64,000 nucleotides of DNA from Serratia nevei (GTDB taxonomy: Bacteria > Pseudomonadota > Gammaproteobacteria > Enterobacterales > Enterobacteriaceae), in assembly GCF_024160145.1 (NCBI RefSeq), contig NZ_JAMYWQ010000013.1, positions 53,128 through 117,127 of the forward strand. Direction: 5' to 3'. The position numbers and the translations under genes are program-made. Shown in pieces: positions 53,431 through 63,878 of this stretch (positions are counted from its first letter, which is position 1; the number at the start of each line of letters is the position of its first letter). The notes under the pieces are model-generated. The model was given only the letters and a program-made list of their open reading frames with translations. It searched no databases and was not told the DNA's origin.

Positions 53431-53811
53431 TCAGCGCTGTTTTTGTTGCGGCAGGTCAATAACCGGCAGGCGCAGCATGAAGGTCAGCAAAATGGCCAGC
53501 ATCAGTAGCAACAGCCCACGCACCCACCAGATTTTCACCAGCCACAGCGAACAGGCGAAGGTGAGCACGATCACCAGCACCGCCTTCCACTTCGCCCCCG
53601 GCGGCAGCGCGCGATGCTGCTGCCAGTGGCGCAGGTAGGAACCAAACCAGGAGCGGTGCAGCAGCCAGTGATGAAAACGCGGCGAAGAGCGGGCGAAGCA
53701 CCAGGCGGCCAACAGCAGGAACGGCGTGGTCGGCAGCAGCGGCAGCACCACGCCCAACGTCGCCAGCACCACCGCCAGCCAGCCCAAAATGATCAATAAC
53801 CCACGCGTCAT
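53431..53811 (-). CDS. ybaN: YbaN, DUF454 inner-membrane protein
   Basis: A 126-residue membrane protein (E. coli YbaN has 125) with about three hydrophobic segments: 4-39 (GWLAVVLATLGVVLPLLPTT, possibly a hairpin), 75-90 and 96-112. The Pro-rich LPLLPTTPFLLLAAWCFARSSPRF is the DUF454 hallmark. Function is not known. Same neighbours (apt, priC) and strand as in E. coli; divergent from priC across 134 bp. Confidence 0.93.
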   Translation of the reverse strand: MTRGLLIILGWLAVVLATLGVVLPLLPTTPFLLLAAWCFARSSPRFHHWLLHRSWFGSYLRHWQQHRALPPGAKWKAVLVIVLTFACSLWLVKIWWVRGLLLLMLAILLTFMLRLPVIDLPQQKQR

Positions 53812-53945
53812 GCGACTCTTCGCTCCTCAATCGGTTGCCGCCTACTGTAGCATCGGCGCCACGCCGGCGGAATATGCGTGCGGCGCTTGTTTCACGGCAG
53901 GATCGCGGGCAAGCTTACGCCTGTTGAAATCAAGAGGGAGCTTAT

Positions 53946-54482
53946 GTGAGCACTCAGCGTCTATTACAGGTGTTGGCACAGCAGATCGCGGCGCTGGCGG
54001 CCGAAGTGACCCCGCGCGGCGATGTTCCGATCCCGCAGGCGCGCTTCGACGCCGCCCTGTTCGCCAACCGCGGCACGCGGCTGCGCGACTACCTGGCCGA
54101 GGTGGAGAAGAATTTCGCCCAGCTGCAAAGCGCCGCCAACGACAGCCGCACCAGCCAGGTGGCCTTTCTGGCCGAAAAGCTGGTGGCTCAGATCGCCGCC
54201 CTGCAGCGCGAGCTGGCAACCCAGGCACTGCGGCGCAAGAATCAGCCGAAAGAAGCCCCCGAGCCCGATCTGTACCACAAGCTGGCCGAGCATCAGGACT
54301 ACGAACGCCGACTGATCGCCATGATTCAGGATCGGGAAAGCCTGCTCGGCCGCCAAACCACGCTGGCGGCGCAGCAAAAGCTGCAGCACGAGCTGGCGGC
54401 GCTGGAGGGGCGCCTGATGCGCTGCCGCCAGGCGCTGGCGCGTATCGAGCGCAATATCGAGCGCAAAGAAAACGGTTTTTGA
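53946..54482 (+). CDS. priC: PriC, primosomal replication protein N''
   Basis: A 178-residue all-helical protein (E. coli PriC has 175) that helps reload DnaB at stalled forks, recognising forks with gaps in the leading strand. It is Arg/Gln/Leu-rich, with an N-terminal helix bundle and a C-terminal helical hairpin (ALEGRLMRCRQALARIERNIE). The start is GTG at 53946 with GGGAG upstream; the ATG two bases before is out of frame and hits a stop at once. Followed by ybaM on the same strand. Confidence 0.94.
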   Translation: MSTQRLLQVLAQQIAALAAEVTPRGDVPIPQARFDAALFANRGTRLRDYLAEVEKNFAQLQSAANDSRTSQVAFLAEKLVAQIAALQRELATQALRRKNQPKEAPEPDLYHKLAEHQDYERRLIAMIQDRESLLGRQTTLAAQQKLQHELAALEGRLMRCRQALARIERNIERKENGF

Positions 54483-54592
54483 AGATTTATCACAATATTT
54501 TAATGATTATTCCCGGTTGCGCGCCGGGTTCACTATACTCTGCCGATACACGAGTTATTCATTCAGCCCATTAATTTATAAGCGCAGGTGCT

Positions 54593-54772
54593 ATGTCTCT
54601 GGAAAACGCCTCACCCGAACTGCAGCTGGCGGTAGACTTGATTTACCTGCTGGAGTGCAACGAGATCGATCCGGCCACCGCGCTGGCGGCGCTGGATATC
54701 GTCAAACGGGACTATCAGGAAAAGCTGCAGCGCGCCGGCGTCACCTCCCCCTATCTGCCTGCCGGGCAGTAA
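54593..54772 (+). CDS. ybaM: YbaM, small DUF2496 protein
   Basis: A 59-residue protein read directly from the sequence. It starts [20 protein letters not shown] and contains [13 protein letters not shown], both shared with E. coli YbaM (53 residues) in the same place between priC and mscK. Its function is unknown. CAGG lies before the ATG, and a strong terminator follows at once. Confidence 0.92.
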   Translation: MSLENASPELQLAVDLIYLLECNEIDPATALAALDIVKRDYQEKLQRAGVTSPYLPAGQ

Positions 54773-54775
54773 CCC

Positions 54776-54804
54776 GGGACAGCAACGCTGTCCCTTTCGT
54801 TTTT
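54776..54804 (+). terminator. priC-ybaM terminator
   Basis: GGGACAGC-AAC-GCTGTCCC (54776-54794) followed by TTTCGTTTTT. It begins three bases after the ybaM stop and ends ten bases before the mscK stop on the other strand. Confidence 0.93.
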
Positions 54805-54813
54805 CAACGCTTA

Positions 54814-57800
54814 TCAGCCCGCCGTCTGGCCGCCGTCATCCGGCGACAGCGTTCTTTTCACTTCCTGCACTTCATTGCCCTGCTGGTTATGCAGATACAC
54901 CTCCAGCTGGTTGAAAGCGATGTCGATGTCGTTTTCCCGGCACAAGCGATCGATTGAGCGGTTCAGTTCGTCCACGGTATAGCTGCGATCGCGCAGTTCG
55001 CGCACGTACAGCCGCAGCTCGTGATCCAGCGTACTGGCACCGAAGTTGAGGAAGAACACCTGCGGTTCGGGATCGGTCATCACCCGTGGATTGTCGTGCG
55101 CCGCCTGCAGCAGCACCTTTTTCACCTTGTCGAGATCCGAACCGTAGGCCACGCCCACCTTAATCAGCACGCGAGTGACGGTGTCGGACAGCGACCAGTT
55201 GATCAACCGCTCGGTGACGAACGCCTTGTTCGGGATGATCACCTCCTTGCGATCGAAGTCGGTAATGGTGGTGGCGCGAATGCGGATCTTGCTGACCGAA
55301 CCGGAGAAGGTGCCGATGGTGATGGTATCGCCGATGCGGATCGGGCGTTCGAACAGAATGATCAGGCCGGAAACGAAGTTGGCGAAGATTTCCTGCAGGC
55401 CAAAGCCCAGCCCGACCGTCAGACCGGCGGCCAACCATTGCAGTTTGTCCCAGGAGACGCCCAGCGATCCCAATGCGACCACGGCGCCCACGGCGGTGAT
55501 CAGGTAAGTGAGCACGGTGGTGATGGCATAGGATGCCCCCTGCCGCAGCTGCAGCCGCGACAGCACCACCACCTCCAGCAGCCCGGGCAGGTTGCGGGTG
55601 AGCACGTAGGCGACGATCACCGCGGCGATCGCCACCATCATGTTGCCCAGCGTCACCGCCTGCGACACGCTGCTGCCCGCCACGGTGCTGGTGTAATGCC
55701 ACAGCGTGATGCTGTCCAGATAAGCGATCACCGTCACCAGATCCGACCAAATGGCGTAGAAGGCGCTGGCGAAGATGGCGAACAGCACCAGAGTGGTCAG
55801 GCGCAGCGACTGCTGGTTGATCTGATCGAGCGCCAGCGGCGGCTCTTCCACCACGGCTTCACCGCCTTCGGCCCCCTCTTTCGCCACGTTTTGCCGCCGC
55901 GCCAACGCACGCCGGTAGGCCAGACGCCGCGCCGCCACGCTCAGGCCGCGCAGCGCGGTCAGGTACACGATATTCCACAGGAAGAACAGGTACAGGCTGT
56001 CTATCCAGCGGCTGGCCAGCCGCAGCGTGGTATAGAAATAGCCGGCGAACATCAGCCCCAGCAGGATCAGCGGCGTGGCGGAGATGGCGGTGACGATCAC
56101 CAGCCGCACCGCGTGCGAGCCCTTTTCGCGCCAGCTGTCGCGGCACAACGGGAACACCAGCACCGAGAGCAGCGCCAGCGTCAACATCACCACGATCTGG
56201 CCGATGACGTCTTCCACCAGACGCAGCGGCGCTTTCTCGCCCAATACCGACCAGAAGATCAGCGGCTGCAGCGCCAGCCCCAGCCGCAGCGTCTGGCGGC
56301 GGTAATGCGCGCACAGGTTGGCGCCGAAGTTGAAGTGCCGCTCGGCGATGCCGCCCGGCTTCAACATGCGGTAGCTGAAACCGAATACCAGCCATGACAG
56401 CGCCAGCTGCTGCGACAGCGCCCAAATAAAGTCGCTGATGCCGAAATCCGCGCGATACATCCAAAAACCGACGCCGAGCAGCAGCGCAGCGCCGGGCAGC
56501 ACCTTCAGCAAGGTCAGCGCAATGGCCTTCGGCGTGTGCAGCTGGCCGTCGCGTTTGAGTTGCCCCACGTCATTGGCCAGCTTTTGCAGATGGCCGTCGA
56601 TCAGCCGGTAGCGCCAGCGCAATAGCCCGATCGCCAGCAGCATCGGGATCAGGAACACCAGCGCATTCAAGCCACCCTGCAATAGCTTGCCGCCGTCGAA
56701 TTTGATATCGAGCCCGGCGAGCTGATCGCGCACTGCTTGGGGCATCGCCTTCAGCCACGCCAGATCGACCGGCTTGTTGCTGTTGACCCAGAAAATCTGC
56801 TGGGTCAGCGTATCCTGCAACGAGCCGTAGACGCTGGTCAGCTGCTGCTGGTTAATCTGCAGGTTGATCGACAGCGACAGCTGGTTGCTGAGCTGCTTGT
56901 TCAACTGATCCAACAGCTCGCGGCGCATGTCGACAATCTCGTTCAGCGCGTCGATCACTTCCGGGCCGGCCTTTTCCTTGCTTTCGGCCACCAGCTGGTT
57001 GATGTAATCCTCCCCCTTGAACAGATCGTCGCGCTGCTGATTGATATCGAACTGCTCCAGCCGCAGATCGGCGATGCGCGTGTCTATATCCGCCAGCAGC
57101 GTCCCCTGCGGCAGGCTCTGCTGCTGCTGATACAGAATGCGCGACAGCACCAGGCTGCCCTTCAACACCTGGATCTGCTCTTTCAGGTTACGCTCCGCCT
57201 GCAGACCGCGATCGAGCCAGTTTTTGACCCGGATATTCTGCTGGAACAGGGTGTTGCTCTCTTCGGTGGCAGCGATCAGCTGCTGACTCAGCTGGCGGTT
57301 GACGTCCAGCTGCTTGCTGACCAGCTGATCGTGCTGGATATCGGTGGCGTCTTCCGGGTTCTGCGCCTCTTTGGCGGTCTTTTCAGACAGCGTCAAACGC
57401 TTGCTGTTGACGAGCTCCTGCAGCAGCTGCACCGACCGATCCAGCGCATCGATGTGCGCCGTGGTGTAGTCGCGCTGTTTTTGCAGCAGATCCTGCAGGG
57501 TGGTATTGGCTTCCAGACTCTTGCGCTGCAGCTCCAGCTGCGCGTTGAGCAACGCCTGCTCGGTGGTCAGCATCACCTGCTGGCTGTTGCGCAGCGAATC
57601 TTGCCCCGGCGTCTGGTCGCTGAGCTGGCTGCGGATCTCCTGCAGGCGCTGCGAGGCGGCGTACATGGTGCTTTGCACCCGTTCGGGCTGGGTTTGCAGC
57701 GACACCAGTTGGCTGTTGTAGGTAGAGAGGCTCTCCTGCGCGCTTTGCAGCTCGTCGAGCGTTTGATACAGCCGGCTTTCCAACTGGCGCAAAGACAGCG

Positions 57801-58197
57801 GCAACAGCGCGGCGCGCGCCGCCGCATTATCCACCGGCTGCTTCAGCGCATCCAGTTCGGCGCTGACCTGGTTAAGCTTCGCCGGCGCCTGTTGCACCTG
57901 CTGCTTAAGCTGTGCGGCGTCCTGCCGGTTACGCTCGATGGCGTCCAGCAGCTCCAGCGTGCGGGTCAAATCCTGTTGGGACAGCTTCTCGGCCGGCGTC
58001 AGGGCTTTTTGCTTGCTCAGCGTTTCCAGCTGGCTTTGCACTTCGCTGCGCTGCGGCAGATCGCCGCTCAACGCCGCCAGCGCCGGCAAGCTGAACGTGC
58101 ATATCAGGAAAAGGAGTGTCGCGGCGGCGAGGCGCCGCCGGCATGCGCCGACAAACGTGCGCGGCGTCAGTGAAGGCAGAGTAAACCGGCAATGCAT
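54814..58197 (-). CDS. mscK: MscK, potassium-dependent mechanosensitive channel
   Basis: A 1127-residue channel (E. coli MscK/KefA has 1120). A signal peptide (about 1-42, ending in SLPALA) is followed by a long periplasmic coiled-coil region rich in Gln and Leu (about 45-480), about eleven membrane helices, and the C-terminal MscS-like pore and vestibule (LGFGLQEIFANFVSGLIILFE, then GDTITIGTFSGSV and IIPNKAFVTERLINWS). It opens under membrane tension when external K+ is high and protects against osmotic downshock. Adjacent to acrR in E. coli; here a DsrE-like gene is inserted between them. Confidence 0.95.
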   Translation of the reverse strand: MHCRFTLPSLTPRTFVGACRRRLAAATLLFLICTFSLPALAALSGDLPQRSEVQSQLETLSKQKALTPAEKLSQQDLTRTLELLDAIERNRQDAAQLKQQVQQAPAKLNQVSAELDALKQPVDNAAARAALLPLSLRQLESRLYQTLDELQSAQESLSTYNSQLVSLQTQPERVQSTMYAASQRLQEIRSQLSDQTPGQDSLRNSQQVMLTTEQALLNAQLELQRKSLEANTTLQDLLQKQRDYTTAHIDALDRSVQLLQELVNSKRLTLSEKTAKEAQNPEDATDIQHDQLVSKQLDVNRQLSQQLIAATEESNTLFQQNIRVKNWLDRGLQAERNLKEQIQVLKGSLVLSRILYQQQQSLPQGTLLADIDTRIADLRLEQFDINQQRDDLFKGEDYINQLVAESKEKAGPEVIDALNEIVDMRRELLDQLNKQLSNQLSLSINLQINQQQLTSVYGSLQDTLTQQIFWVNSNKPVDLAWLKAMPQAVRDQLAGLDIKFDGGKLLQGGLNALVFLIPMLLAIGLLRWRYRLIDGHLQKLANDVGQLKRDGQLHTPKAIALTLLKVLPGAALLLGVGFWMYRADFGISDFIWALSQQLALSWLVFGFSYRMLKPGGIAERHFNFGANLCAHYRRQTLRLGLALQPLIFWSVLGEKAPLRLVEDVIGQIVVMLTLALLSVLVFPLCRDSWREKGSHAVRLVIVTAISATPLILLGLMFAGYFYTTLRLASRWIDSLYLFFLWNIVYLTALRGLSVAARRLAYRRALARRQNVAKEGAEGGEAVVEEPPLALDQINQQSLRLTTLVLFAIFASAFYAIWSDLVTVIAYLDSITLWHYTSTVAGSSVSQAVTLGNMMVAIAAVIVAYVLTRNLPGLLEVVVLSRLQLRQGASYAITTVLTYLITAVGAVVALGSLGVSWDKLQWLAAGLTVGLGFGLQEIFANFVSGLIILFERPIRIGDTITIGTFSGSVSKIRIRATTITDFDRKEVIIPNKAFVTERLINWSLSDTVTRVLIKVGVAYGSDLDKVKKVLLQAAHDNPRVMTDPEPQVFFLNFGASTLDHELRLYVRELRDRSYTVDELNRSIDRLCRENDIDIAFNQLEVYLHNQQGNEVQEVKRTLSPDDGGQTAG

Positions 58198-58297
58198 GAT
58201 TTAGCTTCGGATCGGTTAAGAAGCCTGAAGGTTATCACGATCGCCGGCGGGCAACGAACAACAAAAACATTGCCGCTGATGTGCAGTTGTAGCGAAA

Positions 58298-58651
58298 TCA
58301 GAAAGTCAGCACTTTTTCCGCCGCCAGCGTCCACTGCGCCAGCTCGACCAGCGTACCGATCGCCACGCCGTCCGCCAACGGCAAACGGCTGACGCCGCGC
58401 GCGTCGGCGCAGGTCTTGCACAGCTTGACCGGCACCTGCTGCGCGGTGAGGATCTCCAGCATCTGCTGCAGGTGATATCCCTCATGCGGCTGCTGCCCGG
58501 CCAGGCCGGCCACCACCGCGTCGGACATCAGGAACAGCCGCAGATCGAGACTGCTCTGCTGTTCTTTCAGCGCGATGGCCAACCGCAGCGCATTGAACAA
58601 CGATTCATGGCCATAGGCGGCACCATTGGCGATGAGAACGATGGATGACAT
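58298..58651 (-). CDS. DsrE/DsrF-like sulfur-relay family protein
   Basis: A 117-residue protein of the DsrE-like fold. It begins MSSIVLIANGAAYGHESLFNALRLA, with DLRLFLMSDAV for the second strand and helix, and has two cysteines, in KLCKTCADARG, where sulfur-relay members carry a persulfide-forming Cys. The function is not known; it may handle sulfur or simply share the fold. AAGGAG seven bases before ATG 58651 fixes the start, although the frame is open to 58882 inside acrR. It begins 11 bases after the acrR stop and is likely co-transcribed. Not present at this position in E. coli. Confidence 0.85.
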   Translation of the reverse strand: MSSIVLIANGAAYGHESLFNALRLAIALKEQQSSLDLRLFLMSDAVVAGLAGQQPHEGYHLQQMLEILTAQQVPVKLCKTCADARGVSRLPLADGVAIGTLVELAQWTLAAEKVLTF

Positions 58652-58662
58652 GAAATCTCTCC

Positions 58663-59334
58663 TTATAAAGGCAGGCGATCGGTGCCGGGCACCGTATCGG
58701 ATTTGAGGCGCAAGGTGGGACAAAACTGCAGCATGTCCAAAAACGCGTCCACCAGCGCCTCGGCTTCGGCCCGCAGATCGAAACTTTCCGGCATAAACAG
58801 CCAATTTTCCATCAGGCCGGTGATATAACCGCGCAGAATGATCGCCGCGCGGCGGGTGTGCAGATCGTCGGGGAGTTGGCAATGATGCATGCAGTCGAGC
58901 AGGATGGCTTCGATGCGTTCGTAGCCGGCGAGGTACAGCACCTTGCGTGAATCCAGCAACGGCACCATTTCACCGACAAATTCACATTTGTGAAAGATAA
59001 TTTCCAGTAACGCTCGACGACGACAGTCTTCTACCGTAGACGTCAGAATGTAAATCAGAATTTCCTTGAGAACCCGCAGTGGATTATCGGGAAAATTTGC
59101 CCGATACTCTGTCGAGAGTTCGTCTATTTTCGGCTCGGTTGATTCCCAAACTTCATTAAACAGGTCTACCTTATTCTTGAAGTGCCAGTAAATTGCTCCA
59201 CGCGTAACCCCGGCAGCGGTGGCAATATCTGTCAGTGACGTTGCGGCAACGCCACGTTCAGAGAATTCTCTCACCGCAGCGTCAAGAATTTGACGTCGGG
59301 TTTCTTGCGCCTGCTGTTTGGTTTTTCGTGCCAT
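58663..59334 (-). CDS. acrR: AcrR, TetR-family repressor of acrAB
   Basis: A 223-residue TetR-type repressor (E. coli AcrR has 215). The N-terminal helix-turn-helix is [23 protein letters not shown] (about residues 33-55); the C-terminal helical domain binds varied drugs and releases the protein from DNA. It is divergent from acrA, and the intergenic region contains the full AcrR palindrome, so it controls acrAB and itself. A dsrE-like gene follows in the same unit. Confidence 0.96.
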   Translation of the reverse strand: MARKTKQQAQETRRQILDAAVREFSERGVAATSLTDIATAAGVTRGAIYWHFKNKVDLFNEVWESTEPKIDELSTEYRANFPDNPLRVLKEILIYILTSTVEDCRRRALLEIIFHKCEFVGEMVPLLDSRKVLYLAGYERIEAILLDCMHHCQLPDDLHTRRAAIILRGYITGLMENWLFMPESFDLRAEAEALVDAFLDMLQFCPTLRLKSDTVPGTDRLPL

Positions 59335-59362
59335 GACGTTGTTATTTAGGGGGAGTGTGATT

Positions 59363-59386
59363 TACATACATTCGCGAATGTATGTA
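59363..59386. promoter_or_regulatory. AcrR operator (24-bp perfect palindrome)
   Basis: TACATACATTCG and its exact reverse complement CGAATGTATGTA abut at 59374/59375. E. coli has the same 24-bp palindrome with two central changes. It lies 28 bases upstream of the acrR start and overlaps the -35 region expected for acrA. Confidence 0.95.
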
Positions 59387-59400
59387 CCATAGCACGCACA

Positions 59401-59406
59401 TATAAT
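59401..59406 (+). promoter_or_regulatory. acrAB -10 element
   Basis: Perfect TATAAT, with the matching -35 position falling inside the AcrR palindrome (about 59378-59383), so bound AcrR would block RNA polymerase. The -35 itself is a poor match. The acrA start is 70 bases downstream. Confidence 0.7.
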
Positions 59407-59476
59407 TAACGCAGCAATGGGTTTTAAAGCTTGTGATCCATTGATCATTTTGAAATCGGACACTTGAGGTTTTTCT

Positions 59477-60664
59477 ATGAACAAAAACAGAGGGTTAACG
59501 CCTCTGGCGGCCGTTCTGATGCTTTCAGGCAGCTTAGTGCTAACAGGATGTAACGATAAAGAAACCCAACAGCAAGGCGCCCACCAGCAGGCTCCCGAAG
59601 TGGGCGTAGTGACCTTGAAGGCCGAGCCGCTCAACATCACTACCGATCTTCCTGGCCGCACCGCTGCGTATCGTATCGCCGAAGTTCGCCCTCAGGTCAG
59701 CGGCATCATCCTGAAGCGCAACTTCGTTGAAGGCAGCGATATCAAGGCCGGGACATCTCTGTACCAAATCGATCCCGCCACCTATCAGGCCAGTTACGAC
59801 AGCGCGAAAGGCGATTTGGCCAAAGCACAGGCCAGCGCCTCCATCGCACGCGTGACGGTAAACCGCTACAAGCCATTGCTGGGTACCAGCTATATCAGTA
59901 AGCAGGATTACGACAACGCCGTCTCCACGCAGCAGCAGGCGGATGCCGCCGTCGTGGCCGCCAAGGCCGCCGTGGAAACCGCGCGCATCAACCTGGCGTA
60001 CACCAAGGTGACTTCGCCGATCTCCGGCCGCATCGGCAAATCCGCCGTGACCGAAGGCGCACTGGTCAGTAACGGCCAGGCGACCGCGCTGTCCACCGTA
60101 CAGCAGCTGGATCCGATGTATGTCGACGTCACCCAGTCGAGCACCGACTTCCTGCGCCTGAAGCAAGAACTGGCCAGCGGTGCGCTGAAACAGGAAAACG
60201 GCAAGGCCAAAGTGAAGCTGATGCTGGAGAACGGCGCCGAATACGCGCAGGAAGGCACGCTGGAATTCTCCGACGTCACCGTCGACGAGACCACCGGCTC
60301 CATCACCATTCGCGCCCTGTTCCCTAACCCGAACGATACGCTGTTGCCGGGCATGTTCGTCCGCGCTCGTCTGGACGAAGGCGTGCGCAGCGATGCGCTG
60401 CTGGTGCCGCAGCAAGGCATCACCCGCAACCCGCGCGGTGAAGCGACGGCGTTGGTGGTAGGAGCAGACGATAAAGTTGAGCTGCGCATGCTGAAGGCGG
60501 ACCAGGCGATTGGCGACAAATGGCTGGTTACCGACGGCCTGAAAGCCGGCGATCGCGTGATCGTCACCGGCCTGATGAAGGTTCATCCGGGCGCGCAGGT
60601 AAAAGTGCAGGAAGTTGACACTCAGGCGCAAAAACAGCCGCAGTCTGAAGCGCAGAAGTCATAA
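59477..60664 (+). CDS. acrA: AcrA, periplasmic adaptor of RND multidrug efflux
   Basis: A 395-residue membrane-fusion protein (E. coli AcrA has 397). A lipoprotein signal ends at Cys25 (VLTGC). The parts are in order: membrane-proximal barrel strand, lipoyl half (PGRTAAYRIAEVRPQVSGII), helical hairpin (about 100-170, KAQASASIARV...AKAAVETARINLAYTKV), second lipoyl half (SPISGRIGKSAV) and beta-barrel. It links AcrB to the outer-membrane channel TolC. Followed by acrB after 17 bases, in one operon. Confidence 0.97.
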   Translation: MNKNRGLTPLAAVLMLSGSLVLTGCNDKETQQQGAHQQAPEVGVVTLKAEPLNITTDLPGRTAAYRIAEVRPQVSGIILKRNFVEGSDIKAGTSLYQIDPATYQASYDSAKGDLAKAQASASIARVTVNRYKPLLGTSYISKQDYDNAVSTQQQADAAVVAAKAAVETARINLAYTKVTSPISGRIGKSAVTEGALVSNGQATALSTVQQLDPMYVDVTQSSTDFLRLKQELASGALKQENGKAKVKLMLENGAEYAQEGTLEFSDVTVDETTGSITIRALFPNPNDTLLPGMFVRARLDEGVRSDALLVPQQGITRNPRGEATALVVGADDKVELRMLKADQAIGDKWLVTDGLKAGDRVIVTGLMKVHPGAQVKVQEVDTQAQKQPQSEAQKS

Positions 60665-60681
60665 AAAGGAGCCTGTAATAC

Positions 60682-63600
60682 ATGGCTAAGTTCTTTATAG
60701 ATCGCCCAATTTTCGCCTGGGTAATCGCCATCATCGTCATGTTGGCGGGGGTGCTTGCAATAATGAAACTGCCGATCGCGCAGTATCCTACTATTGCACC
60801 GCCGGCGGTGAGCATTTCCGCCAACTACCCGGGCGCAGATGCCAAAACGGTGCAGGATACCGTCACGCAGATTATCGAACAGAACATGAACGGTATCGAT
60901 AACCTGATGTACATGTCCTCCACCAGTGATTCCTCTGGTAGCGTCACCATTACCCTGACGTTTGATTCCGGCACCGATCCTGACATCGCGCAGGTTCAGG
61001 TTCAGAACAAACTGTCGTTGGCCACCCCACTGCTGCCCCAAGAAGTGCAACAGCAGGGCCTGAAAGTAGAAAAATCCAGCAGCAGCTTCCTGATGGTGGC
61101 CGGCTTCGTTTCCGACGATCCGAACATGACTCAGGACGACATCGCGGACTACGTGGCTTCCAACATCAAGGACCCGATCAGCCGTTCGTCCGGCGTGGGT
61201 GAAGTGCAGCTGTTCGGTGCCCAGTACGCGATGCGCGTCTGGCTGGATCCGAACAAGCTGAACAACTACCAGCTGACGACCGCGGACGTGACCTCCGCCA
61301 TCACCGAGCAGAACAACCAGATCGCCGCCGGCCAGCTGGGCGGCCTGCCGCCGGTGCCGGGGCAGCAGTTGAACGCCTCGATCATCGCGCAGACCCGTCT
61401 GACTTCGCCGGAAGAGTTCGGCAAGATCCTGCTGAAGGTGAATACCGACGGTTCACAGGTGCGCCTGCGCGACGTCGCTCACATTGAGCGCGGCGCGGAA
61501 AGCTACGCCGTGACCGCTCGCTATAACGGCAAGCCTGCCGCCGGCCTGGGGATCAAACTGGCTACCGGCGCCAACGCCCTGAACACCGCCAAAGGCGTGA
61601 AAGACGCGTTGGCCAAGATGGCGCCATTCTTCCCGCAAGGGATGAAAGTGGTTTACCCGTACGACACCACCCCGTTCGTTAAGATCTCCATCAACGAAGT
61701 GGTGAAAACGCTGATCGAAGCCATCATCCTGGTATTCCTGGTGATGTATCTGTTCCTGCAGAACTTCCGCGCGACGCTGATCCCGACCATCGCGGTGCCG
61801 GTGGTACTGCTGGGGACCTTTGCGATCCTCGCGGCGTTCGGCTTCTCGATAAACACCCTGACGATGTTCGGCATGGTGTTGGCGATCGGCCTGCTGGTGG
61901 ATGACGCCATCGTGGTGGTGGAAAACGTCGAGCGCGTGATGTCCGAAGAGGGGCTGCCGCCGAAAGAAGCCACCCGTAAATCGATGGGCCAGATCCAGGG
62001 CGCGCTGGTGGGTATCGCCATGGTGCTGTCGGCGGTATTCGTGCCGATGGCGTTCTTCGGCGGTTCAACCGGTGCCATCTATCGCCAGTTCTCGATCACC
62101 ATCGTGTCCGCGATGGCGCTGTCGGTGCTGGTGGCCTTGATCCTGACACCGGCGCTGTGCGCCACCATGCTCAAACCGATCCCGAAAGGCGATCACGGGG
62201 TTAAAACAGGCTTCTTCGGCTGGTTTAACCGCATGTTCGAGAAGAGCACGCATCACTATACCGACAGCGTGGGCAACATCCTGCGCAGCACCGGTCGCTA
62301 TCTGATCATCTACCTGCTGATCGTGGTTGGCATGGGCCTGCTGTTCCTGCGCCTGCCTTCCTCGTTCCTGCCGGACGAAGATCAGGGCATCCTGTTGACC
62401 ATGGTGCAGCTGCCTGCCGGCGCCACCGAGTCCCGCACCAACAAAGTGCTGGAAGAAGTCTCCGACTACTTCCTGAACAAGGAAAAGGACAACGTGGTTT
62501 CGGTGTTTACCGTCGCGGGCTTCGGCTTCAACGGTAACGGCCAGAACAACGGCCTGGCCTTCGTCAGCCTGAAAGACTGGAGCGAGCGTCCTGGGGCCGG
62601 GAACAAGGTCGAAGCGATCGCCGGCCGTGCCATGGGCGCGTTCTCGCAGATTAAAGAAGGCCTGGTGTTCCCGTTCAACCTGCCGGCGATTATCGAACTC
62701 GGTACCGCAACCGGCTTCGACTTCGAGCTGATTGACCAGGGCGGCCTGGGGCACGAAAAACTGACCGAAGCGCGTAACCAACTGCTGGGCATGGTCGCTC
62801 AGCATCCGGACGTGCTGGTGGGTGTGCGCCCGAACGGCCTGGAAGATACGCCGCAGTTCAAACTGATCGTCGATCAGGAGAAAGCCAAGGCGCTCGGCGT
62901 CAGCATCACCACCATCAACAGCACGCTGAGCACCGCCCTGGGTGGCTCGTACGTCAACGACTTCATCGACCGCGGTCGTGTGAAGAAGGTGTACGTCCAG
63001 GCCGACGCGCCGTTCCGTATGCTGCCGGAAGACATCAACAAGTGGTACGTGCGCGGCACGAGCGGCCAGATGGTGCCATTCTCCGCCTTCTCTTCGGCGA
63101 AATGGGAATACGGCTCACCGCGTCTGGAACGCTATAACGGCTTGCCGTCGATGGAAATTCTGGGCCAGGCTGCACCGGGCAAGAGTACCGGTGAAGCGAT
63201 GAACCTGATGGAACAGCTGGCATCCAAACTGCCAAGCGGCATCGGTTACGACTGGACCGGTATGTCCTATCAGGAACGCCTGTCGGGCAACCAGGCGCCG
63301 GCACTGTATGCCATCTCGATTCTGGTGGTGTTCCTGTGTCTGGCCGCGCTGTACGAGAGCTGGTCCATTCCGTTCTCGGTCATGCTGGTATTGCCGCTGG
63401 GGGTTATCGGTGCGTTGCTGGCTGCGACCATGCGCGGCATGAACAACGACGTTTACTTCCAGGTGGGGCTGCTGACCACCATCGGCCTGTCGTCGAAGAA
63501 CGCCATCCTGATCGTGGAATTCGCCAAGGATCTGATGGAGAAAGAAGGTAAAGGCCTGATCGAAGCGACGTTGGAAGCGGTGCGTATGCGTCTGCGTCCC

Positions 63601-63828
63601 ATCCTGATGACGTCTCTGGCCTTCATCCTCGGGGTTCTGCCGCTGGTTATCAGCAGCGGTGCAGGCTCCGGCGCACAGAACGCGGTAGGTACCGGCGTAA
63701 TGGGCGGGATGATCACCGCCACCGTCTTGGCTATCTTCTTCGTGCCGGTGTTCTTCGTGGTGGTTCGCCGCCGCTTCAGCAAGAAGAACGAGGACCTGGA
63801 ACACAGCCATTCGGTAGAGCACCACTGA
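60682..63828 (+). CDS. acrB: AcrB, RND multidrug efflux pump
   Basis: A 1048-residue proton-driven efflux pump (E. coli AcrB has 1049), trimeric in the inner membrane, exporting antibiotics, dyes, detergents and bile salts. It has twelve membrane helices, two large periplasmic loops and the proton-relay Asp pair at 407-408 ([13 protein letters not shown]). The N-terminus [17 protein letters not shown] and the C-terminal histidine-ending tail (VEHH) are typical. AAAAGGAG precedes ATG 60682. Downstream, a hairpin start is interrupted by an IS4-type element at 63879. Confidence 0.98.
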   Translation: MAKFFIDRPIFAWVIAIIVMLAGVLAIMKLPIAQYPTIAPPAVSISANYPGADAKTVQDTVTQIIEQNMNGIDNLMYMSSTSDSSGSVTITLTFDSGTDPDIAQVQVQNKLSLATPLLPQEVQQQGLKVEKSSSSFLMVAGFVSDDPNMTQDDIADYVASNIKDPISRSSGVGEVQLFGAQYAMRVWLDPNKLNNYQLTTADVTSAITEQNNQIAAGQLGGLPPVPGQQLNASIIAQTRLTSPEEFGKILLKVNTDGSQVRLRDVAHIERGAESYAVTARYNGKPAAGLGIKLATGANALNTAKGVKDALAKMAPFFPQGMKVVYPYDTTPFVKISINEVVKTLIEAIILVFLVMYLFLQNFRATLIPTIAVPVVLLGTFAILAAFGFSINTLTMFGMVLAIGLLVDDAIVVVENVERVMSEEGLPPKEATRKSMGQIQGALVGIAMVLSAVFVPMAFFGGSTGAIYRQFSITIVSAMALSVLVALILTPALCATMLKPIPKGDHGVKTGFFGWFNRMFEKSTHHYTDSVGNILRSTGRYLIIYLLIVVGMGLLFLRLPSSFLPDEDQGILLTMVQLPAGATESRTNKVLEEVSDYFLNKEKDNVVSVFTVAGFGFNGNGQNNGLAFVSLKDWSERPGAGNKVEAIAGRAMGAFSQIKEGLVFPFNLPAIIELGTATGFDFELIDQGGLGHEKLTEARNQLLGMVAQHPDVLVGVRPNGLEDTPQFKLIVDQEKAKALGVSITTINSTLSTALGGSYVNDFIDRGRVKKVYVQADAPFRMLPEDINKWYVRGTSGQMVPFSAFSSAKWEYGSPRLERYNGLPSMEILGQAAPGKSTGEAMNLMEQLASKLPSGIGYDWTGMSYQERLSGNQAPALYAISILVVFLCLAALYESWSIPFSVMLVLPLGVIGALLAATMRGMNNDVYFQVGLLTTIGLSSKNAILIVEFAKDLMEKEGKGLIEATLEAVRMRLRPILMTSLAFILGVLPLVISSGAGSGAQNAVGTGVMGGMITATVLAIFFVPVFFVVVRRRFSKKNEDLEHSHSVEHH

Positions 63829-63861
63829 TCGCTCAGTGATATGAGCTCCATCCAATAATCG

Positions 63862-63878
63862 AAAAGGCCGCGCATGCG
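63862..63878 (+). terminator. left arm of acrAB terminator, apparently split by IS insertion
   Basis: AAAAGGCCGCGCATGCG (63862-63878) stops abruptly at the IS4 end. Its natural completion, GCGGCCTTTT, would give the stem GGCCGCGC/GCGCGGCC. The right arm would lie beyond the window. Confidence 0.5.
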
